A stretch of 20,132 nucleotides of DNA from positions 1-20,132 of the forward strand of contig JBKQTR010000537.1 of NCBI GenBank assembly GCA_052143095.1, in the 5' to 3' direction. Position 1 is the first letter of the stretch. Every line of letters begins with the position of its first letter. Positions 16,001-20,132 of this stretch are shown in pieces. The notes under the pieces are model-generated. The model searched no databases. It was given only the letters and a program-made list of their open reading frames with translations, and was not told the origin of the DNA. The stretch comes from DAHUYF01 sp052143095 (lineage in GTDB: Bacteria > Pseudomonadota > Alphaproteobacteria > ATCC43930 > CGMCC-115725). The position numbers and the translations under genes were made by a program.

Positions 16001-16075
16001 TTCCTGCCGGCGCTTTACGTCACCTGGTTCCGGATCAGGAGACCCCCGGCCGAAGTGTCAGATCGCTTGCCATAG
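13013..16075 (+). CDS. RND-family efflux transporter permease (AcrB-like)
   Basis: This 1020-residue inner-membrane proton antiporter exports small molecules through a tripartite complex. The first transmembrane helix (FVVYVMAMLVIIGIVSY) is followed by a periplasmic porter domain. TM2-6 include GLLVDDAMITIE with the adjacent Asp403-Asp404 proton-relay pair, equivalent to AcrB Asp407/408. The second half repeats the plan (WITILVTVALFAASLWGMRF) and ends with TM8-12, including GMIARNSVILIDQVEKE. Length and two-fold repeat are standard for the family. The GTG start at 13013 overlaps the adaptor stop (GTGA), so translation is coupled. No outer-membrane factor gene is in this window, so a channel encoded elsewhere must be shared. 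Substrate is unknown. Confidence 0.93.
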   Translation: MKGFNLSGWAITHRSFVVYVMAMLVIIGIVSYTRLGRNEDPTFTIKAMVVQTQWPGATLEDTMLQITERIERKLQETPHLDYLKSYTRPGQSTIFVYLKGSTGPKAVSDAWYQVRKKVHDIQLTLPLGVVGPVEDDEFGDTYGIVYGFTADGFTHRELRDYVEDIRDRLLQVPDVNKVNLIGQQPERIYIEFSPTKLAGYGLNPAALAAALQAQNAVVPSGVITTDQESIKLRVSGALASEKDILAVNFVVGNRIVRLADIAEVRREYADPPDPIFRINGKPGLGLSISMRDGGDVLALGRNIEQTMQELKANLPIGIEPVMVANQPDTVRRSIDDFMEALWESIGIVLAVSIVSLGLRAGTIVVVSIPLVLAIVFAAMEGLGIDLQRISLGALIIALGLLVDDAMITIESMVFRLERGDDNSQAAVFAYASTAYPRLTGTLVTIAGFVPVGLARSDAGEYTFSLFAVVALALLASWFVSGICAPVVGVALLRRPKEVHGETLSAPMRLYRRCLLAAMRARWITILVTVALFAASLWGMRFIPSQFFPSSDRPELLVDLSLQDNSSVLATRDVAAEVEGILAADQDIVRFSTYVGQGAIRFYLPLDVALPNDYFAQSVVVTKGLKERDQVRARLEQTLAVRFPGVVARIYPLELGPPVGWPVKYRVSGPDLSRVHATARQVADQLGTMTGIRHINFDWSEPARVMRVRIDQDQARQLGLSSQDVAHALNNVVSGTTITQVRNNIYLIDVVMRAEQTQRTSLETIRSLQIPLRGGQVVALRQIATFDYSQEFPIIWRRDRVPTLTVQADVVPGLLPATAVEAVQPSIDRLAATLPNGYRIVAGGSVEESAKAQASVKAVLPMALVLILTILMVQLQSFQRVLLVLSVAPLGLIGVVAALLVAQAPLGFVALLGVFALVGMIARNSVILIDQVEKEIVAGQHPWDAVVTAAIHRTRPILLTASAATLGMIPIAPTVFWGPMAYAIIGGLAVATVLTLIFLPALYVTWFRIRRPPAEVSDRLP

Positions 16076-16094
16076 TCAGCAGATGGAGAGATCG

Positions 16095-18521
16095 ATGTCG
16101 GACACCGCTCAAGGCATCAAGGTATCCCGGCACAGTCGTGGCGTGCAGCGTGCCAACGTCATCGACGCGGCGGACGACAAGCTCGGCTCAAGCCCGCCGC
16201 CCACCCCGGTGCCGCGCCCCGCTGAGGAACCGCCGACCAAGGCGTCCCGGGACGCGGTCATCACGTTGCTGTCGTTTTCCGCGCAAGCCGCCGCCGAATA
16301 CGCCGTCGATCTCTGGCAGCGCGGCTGGCTTTACGCCGACGTCATGCGCGAGCGCGGCAACCAGTATCTCGAGCATCTTGGGCAAGTCGTGCCCAACGTC
16401 CTGAGCTTCGCCTACGAGCCGGTCATGCTGGGGCCACAGCTCGCGCGACCGGTCAACTACGGGCTCGTCCGGATCATTCCGCCGAGCGACGTCGCGACCG
16501 ACCCGCACAAGCGCCCGTTCGTCGTGGTCGACCCGCGGGCCGGCCACGGTCCGGGGATCGGCGGCTTCAAGGCCGACAGCGAGATCGGGGTCGCGCTCAG
16601 CGCCGGGCATCCCTGCTACTTCGTCGGCTTCACGCCCGAGCCGCTGCCGGGTCAGACCCTCGAGGACGTGCTCCATGCCACGGCTGCCTTCCTGGAACGG
16701 GTGATCGAGCTGCATCCCGACAGCGTCGGCAAGCCCGCGGTCATCGGCAATTGCCAGGCCGGCTGGCAGACGCTGATGACGGCCGCGATACGCCCCGAGC
16801 TCTTCGGGCCGATCATCGTCGCCGGGGCGCCGGTGTCCTACTGGGCGGGCTGGTCCGGCAAGAATCCGATGCGCTACTCGGGCGGACTCCTCGGCGGCAG
16901 CTGGCTGACGGCGCTCGCCGGCGATCTCGGCGGCGGCAAATTCGACGGCGCCTGGCTGGTCCAGAATTTCGAGAACCTCAATCCGGCCAATACGCTCTGG
17001 ACCAAGCAGTACAACCTGTTCTCGAAGATCGACACCGAGCGCGAACGTTATCTCGGCTTCGAACGGTACTGGGGCGGCCATGTCTTCCTGAACGATAGGG
17101 AAATCCAGTACATCGTGGACAACCTCTTCATCGGCAACAAATTGTCCGCGGCCGAGCTGGTGACCTCGGACGGCCTGCGCATCGACCTGCGCAACATCCG
17201 CTCGCCGATCCTGGTCTTCTGCTCATACGGCGACAACATCACGCCGCCGCCACAGGCGCTGGGCTGGATCACCGACCTTTACCGCAACGCCGACGACGTC
17301 GTCGCGCACGACCAGACCATCATCTACGCGCTTCACGACAGCATAGGGCATCTCGGGATTTTCGTATCGGGCAGTGTCGGCCGCAAGGAGCACCGGGAAT
17401 TCGAGGCGAATATCGACTTCCTCGACAGCCTGCCGGCGGGCCTCTACCAGGCTGAGCTCGTGGAGAAGGGGCCGGAGACGCTCAACCCCGATCTCACTCT
17501 CGGCGACTACATGCTGCGACTCTCGACGCGACAGCTGGTCGATGTCCGCCAGATTGTGGCGCCCGACAGCGAGAGCGATCGGCGCTTCGCCGCTGTCGCG
17601 CGGATCTCCGAGATCAACCGCAGCCTCTACGAGAGCTTCGTCCAGCCCTGGATCCGCGCCGCCGTGACGCCCCAAACGGCGCAGATGATGCAGCGCCTGC
17701 ATCCCCTGCGGGCGTCCTACATACTGGCCTCCGACCAAAGTCCTTGGGCCGGATGGGTGGCGAGCGAAGCGCGGCGCGCGAGAGAGAACCGCCAGCCGGC
17801 TGCTGCCGACAACCCGTACTTGCGTGCGCAAGAGGCGATCTCGCAGGCGGTCGAGACGTCGCTCGGCCAATGGCGGGACTGGCGGGACAGCGCCTGCGAA
17901 CAGGCGTTCAACGCCATCTACGGATCACCCTGGGTGCAGGCCTGGGCGGGGATGAACGCCAGGGCGACGGCGGAACCCCGGCAGCATCCGGGAGACACGC
18001 CGGAGCACCGGGCGTTCCTGGCGGCCGAAGCCGAACGACTTCGTAACCAGATGACGGAGGGCGGCCTGATCGAAGCGGGTCTTCGGGCGCTGTACTACGT
18101 CGGCGGCTCGACGGGCTGGGTAGACGAACGCGGCTTCAACTTCCTGCAGCGCCTGCGCCTTGAACCTGGTCTCGACGCGAAAGCCGTATCCTTCGCCAAT
18201 TTCAAGCGAGTGGTTCGCGAGCAGGCGGGGATCATGAGACGAGATGCCGTCGCTGCGATCGCTGTGCTGCCAGAATTGCTGGCGAGGATCGATGCCGACG
18301 ATCTCGCGAAATTCGGCGATACGATCGAGCGCCTGCTGACGATCGGAGGTCCGCTCGATGCAGCGGCGCAAGAGCGGCTGCGCGAGATCAGACGCATGCT
18401 CAACGAAGCGCTGCGTCCTACTGGCGCGACGCCTGAGGCTGGGTCCGGGGGCGTGATGCCGGCGAGGTCGGCGTCCAAGCGCCGAGCGCGACTGAAGGGA
18501 GCCGGCCCCGGTGCCGGATAG
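16095..18521 (+). CDS. DUF3141 alpha/beta-hydrolase-like protein
   Basis: This 808-residue cytoplasmic protein belongs to DUF3141, an uncharacterised family related to PHA synthases. Residues ~80-450 look like an alpha/beta hydrolase: VVVDPRAGHGPGIGGFK, then the nucleophile elbow IGNCQAGW with candidate Cys220, Asp380 in YGDNITPPPQ, and His419 in SIGHLGIF. This Cys-Asp-His set mirrors that of PhaC. The C-terminal ~350 residues are helical, with no known domain seen. ATG 16095 has GGAGA upstream; ATG 16083 would add four residues. It starts 19 bases after the RND pump and probably closes the same transcript. Its stop codon abuts a transposase remnant, so the last residues (KGAGPGAG) may not be the original C-terminus. 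The reaction is unknown; a role in PHA or acyl-CoA metabolism is inferred. Confidence 0.88.
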   Translation: MSDTAQGIKVSRHSRGVQRANVIDAADDKLGSSPPPTPVPRPAEEPPTKASRDAVITLLSFSAQAAAEYAVDLWQRGWLYADVMRERGNQYLEHLGQVVPNVLSFAYEPVMLGPQLARPVNYGLVRIIPPSDVATDPHKRPFVVVDPRAGHGPGIGGFKADSEIGVALSAGHPCYFVGFTPEPLPGQTLEDVLHATAAFLERVIELHPDSVGKPAVIGNCQAGWQTLMTAAIRPELFGPIIVAGAPVSYWAGWSGKNPMRYSGGLLGGSWLTALAGDLGGGKFDGAWLVQNFENLNPANTLWTKQYNLFSKIDTERERYLGFERYWGGHVFLNDREIQYIVDNLFIGNKLSAAELVTSDGLRIDLRNIRSPILVFCSYGDNITPPPQALGWITDLYRNADDVVAHDQTIIYALHDSIGHLGIFVSGSVGRKEHREFEANIDFLDSLPAGLYQAELVEKGPETLNPDLTLGDYMLRLSTRQLVDVRQIVAPDSESDRRFAAVARISEINRSLYESFVQPWIRAAVTPQTAQMMQRLHPLRASYILASDQSPWAGWVASEARRARENRQPAAADNPYLRAQEAISQAVETSLGQWRDWRDSACEQAFNAIYGSPWVQAWAGMNARATAEPRQHPGDTPEHRAFLAAEAERLRNQMTEGGLIEAGLRALYYVGGSTGWVDERGFNFLQRLRLEPGLDAKAVSFANFKRVVREQAGIMRRDAVAAIAVLPELLARIDADDLAKFGDTIERLLTIGGPLDAAAQERLREIRRMLNEALRPTGATPEAGSGGVMPARSASKRRARLKGAGPGAG

Positions 18522-18758
18522 TGTTCTGTCCCAGAGATACGGTGACCGAAGCGGTCGATTTTGCGAATGAGGTCGGCGACGGAGACAAAGGAGCCGCGTC
18601 GGATGGCGCGCTGGGTGATGAGGGCGAAGAAGCGCTCGACCTGATTGAGCCAGGAAGCGTAGGTAGGCGTGAAGTGAAGGTGCCACCGCGGCCGCCGTGT
18701 GAGCCAAGCTCTGACCTTGGGGTGCTTATGGGTGGCGTAGTTGTCGACCATAATGGCC
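18522..18758 (-). mobile_element. IS630-family transposase fragment (C-terminal part)
   Basis: Minus-strand translation gives MVDNYATHKHPKVRAWLTRR, HLHFTPTYASWLNQVERFFA and LITQRAIRRGSFVSVADLIR, the C-terminal catalytic part of IS630-type DDE transposases, including the second Asp (VDNYATH) and the Glu (NQVERFF). It then jumps from RKIDRF to GHRISGTEH; family members normally have ~35 more residues there, so an internal deletion is likely. The N-terminal half is absent and replaced by an IS5-type fragment. It is non-functional. Confidence 0.8.
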
Positions 18759-18763
18759 TGAGC

Positions 18764-18951
18764 CAAGGCGAATGGAAGCCAAGGGGATGGCCGCCAGGAA
18801 GTTGCGGGCGAGCTTGTCGTAGCGCGTGGCGATGCGCCTGAGGCGCTTGAGTTTGTTGAAGAAGCGTTCGATGAGGTAGCGCTGGCGGTAGAGTTCGGGA
18901 TCGACGGTTCGTACGACTTTGACGTTGCTCTGCGACGGGATGTGGTTTCAG
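18764..18951 (-). mobile_element. IS5-family transposase fragment (C-terminal part)
   Basis: A different minus-strand frame reads IPSQSNVKVVRTVDPELYRQ, YLIERFFNKLKRLRRIATRY and DKLARNFLAAIPLASIRLG, the typical C-terminal end of IS5-family transposases with the Y-(2)-R-(3)-E-(6)-K type motif (YLIERFFNKLK region). Only ~60 residues remain. It directly abuts the IS630 fragment around 18760, so one element inserted into or recombined with the other and both then decayed. From 18952 to 19066 nothing recognisable was seen. Confidence 0.8.
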
Positions 18952-19066
18952 AAAAGCGATCGCAAACGAGTAGGCAGTGCAAGCCTAAAGCACGATATAG
19001 ACCGTCCCAGCCCGTGCCCGAGCCCATGCCGCCGAGCGCGAGGCGCGAGATCATCGGGAGAAGCGA

Positions 19067-19534
19067 ATGGCGATCCGGTCGGGCAACGAACGTGCCAATG
19101 ATGGAAGTGTGGCTGATTTGCCCCCTTCGCGGCGTCATCGGGCCCGCCGAGCTGCGGCTGTTTTGTTGGGAGTCAGTCCGCCGATCATCTGCGCCTTGCT
19201 GGCTGGCTCTGACCGATGGGATCTGTTCGAACGTTCCGGCTCGATCACGACCGCAGTCGGCCTCCTTGTGGCGTCGCGGCGTTACCTCCGGCACGGCGTA
19301 CGCGAACTGGCGATGTTGCACTTGACCGACGAGCTCAGATTGGACGCAAAAGAGCTCTTGGAGGATATTCTCACGGGCAAGCTCGGCCTTGCTCTGTCGG
19401 CTTTTGGAACAGTCGTTTGGGGATGGGGGACGTATCTCCGATGGTGGAGCTTTGGCTATTTGGCGATATGGGCGCTGTTTCCGATATGGGACGCCTATCG
19501 CGATTCGGTGAGAGTGCGTCGAGCAGGTAGCTGA
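19067..19534 (+). CDS. Small hypothetical membrane protein
   Basis: This 155-residue protein has an Arg-rich, polar N-terminus followed by probable membrane segments at ~29-47 (AAAVLLGVSPPIICALLAG), ~106-125 (LGLALSAFGTVVWGWGTYL) and ~126-143 (WWSFGYLAIWALFPIWDAY). Between them is a region with SGSITTAVGLLVASRRYLRH and a charged helix (DELRLDAKELLEDILTGK). GGGAG lies 6 bases before ATG 19067. The residue pattern looks like a real membrane protein, but I recognise no family. It sits alone between transposase debris and a broken DUF763 gene, so it may be an accessory gene. Confidence 0.65.
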   Translation: MAIRSGNERANDGSVADLPPSRRHRARRAAAVLLGVSPPIICALLAGSDRWDLFERSGSITTAVGLLVASRRYLRHGVRELAMLHLTDELRLDAKELLEDILTGKLGLALSAFGTVVWGWGTYLRWWSFGYLAIWALFPIWDAYRDSVRVRRAGS

Positions 19535-19831
19535 CTAGGGCGTGGACTCATTAACGCGCAGCCGTACCCTCGAATGCGCTTGCATGCAGCGACTGACTGA
19601 TGAGAGTCCCGTTGGCCCCTGCACACTACTGGTTTCTCAGTGCTCGGCCATATCCTACGTAGAGCGGCCTGAGCGTGCCACAGCCACCCCCTGCGTGCAG
19701 CTGGCTAGTCTAGGCGGCCAGCCGGCCGATCCGCCATCGTAAAGCGCGAATGAGCGAGTGCCGCGCGCGCGACCTGCCATACCTACCTGCCATACTCGCC
19801 CGAGGCCCCCGTTCATGATCACAAGCCGCCG
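19535..19831. other. Intergenic stretch without recognised genes
   Basis: No convincing coding sequence, RNA gene or promoter was seen. The only structure noted is a short direct repeat, ACCTGCCATAC at 19772-19782 and 19785-19795. The region lies between the small membrane protein and the DUF763 remnant. Confidence 0.5.
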
Positions 19832-20011
19832 ATGCGGCGCCGCGCGGGCAGCGCCGATCTGCCGCTGCATGGCGGCCTCGTACCGCAATGGCTGGGCGAG
19901 CGCATGACGCGGTTCGGCGCCAGGAACGGACCAGCTAAAGCTGTCTCTGGCGTGAAACTGCCAGAGGGGCGAAGGGGTTGGGCCGAGAGCCGGCAAGCCC
20001 GGACGAGTTGA
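19832..20011 (+). pseudogene. Truncated DUF763 gene remnant (N-terminal fragment)
   Basis: ATG 19832 opens a 59-codon frame whose first ~29 residues, MRRRAGSADLPLHGGLVPQW followed by LGERMTRFG, match the conserved N-terminus of DUF763 proteins (usually ~400 residues, beginning with an R-x-ADLPLHGGxVPxWLxERM pattern). After about position 19920 the reading no longer resembles the family and reaches a stop at 20011. The rest of the gene is missing, so it is a remnant. The identification rests on the short but distinctive N-terminal motif. Confidence 0.65.
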
Positions 20012-20132
20012 AGGCGTCCTGCAGCGGTTTCCCGCCGAGCGGAAGAAGGTCCGCCGATCAGCACGGCAAGTCAACGCGTCTGACAATGGGATTCGCGCGC
20101 AGGTCCTCGGAAGCCGGCCAATGATCCGGCGA
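20012..20132. other. Unassigned sequence at right window edge
   Basis: No gene or element was recognised in these 121 bases. They follow the breakpoint of the DUF763 remnant and may belong to whatever replaced the rest of that gene. Confidence 0.4.

Noticed and set aside
18095..19321. 408-codon minus-strand ORF as an intact transposase
   Set aside because: Only residues from the 18522-18758 part match IS630 in this frame; the IS5-like part is in another frame, and the ends are antisense to DUF3141 and to the small membrane protein.
19655..20086. 143-codon minus-strand ORF
   Set aside because: It is antisense to the DUF763-like N-terminus at 19832, which is the recognisable reading.
1..20132. 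CRISPR arrays, tRNA or rRNA genes
   Set aside because: No regularly spaced repeats, no tRNA-like cloverleaf and no rRNA sequence were recognised by eye.

Overview
The window comes from a GC-rich alphaproteobacterium, most likely of the Hyphomicrobiales (Rhizobiales). The clues are a DUF992 secreted protein, a phasin, a class I-like PHA synthase, a MaoC-Pta fusion, a DUF3141 protein, and several TTGA-N6-TCAA boxes of the FNR/FixK type common in Bradyrhizobium and Rhodopseudomonas relatives. The genus is an inference and no taxonomic search was possible.

Layout. (1) Positions 1-946, minus strand: an AraC-family regulator cut by the window edge. (2) 1205-3100, plus strand: a DUF4398 lipoprotein, an OmpA-type lipoprotein with a large hairpin behind it, and a secreted DUF992 protein closed by a strong terminator. 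(3) 3196-4465: a doubtful small minus-strand ORF, a phasin and a GYD-domain protein. A promoter-like segment of about 130 bp carrying an FNR/FixK-type box occurs twice, upstream of the DUF4398/OmpA pair and upstream of the phasin. (4) 4746-18521, plus strand: a tightly packed cluster preceded by its own FNR-type box. The order is PHA synthase, MaoC-phosphotransacetylase fusion, acetate kinase, an in-frame chimera of a FabI N-terminus and an AckA C-terminus, intact FabI-type enoyl-ACP reductase, CBS-pair protein, RND adaptor lipoprotein, RND pump, and DUF3141 protein. (5) 18522-20132: an eroded tail with fragments of IS630-type and IS5-type transposases, a small membrane protein, and the first ~30 codons of a broken DUF763 gene.

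How the genes may work together (inference). The boxes suggest control by an oxygen- or redox-responsive Crp/FNR-family regulator. Under oxygen limitation, PHA synthase and phasin would store reducing power as polyhydroxyalkanoate. The MaoC domain could supply or drain (R)-3-hydroxyacyl-CoA. The Pta domain and AckA would turn acyl-CoA into acyl-phosphate and then ATP plus acid. FabI would spend NAD(P)H in fatty-acid synthesis. The CBS protein may sense adenylates, and the RND pair may export an unidentified compound. DUF3141 is an uncharacterised alpha/beta-hydrolase-like protein with a visible Cys-Asp-His candidate triad like that of PHA synthase, so the cluster starts and ends with a putative Cys-nucleophile hydrolase.

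The most unusual item is the fabI'::'ackA chimera at 9339-9830. It lies between intact ackA and intact fabI, overlaps both by ATGA, and looks like the scar of a deletion within a tandem ackA-fabI duplication.
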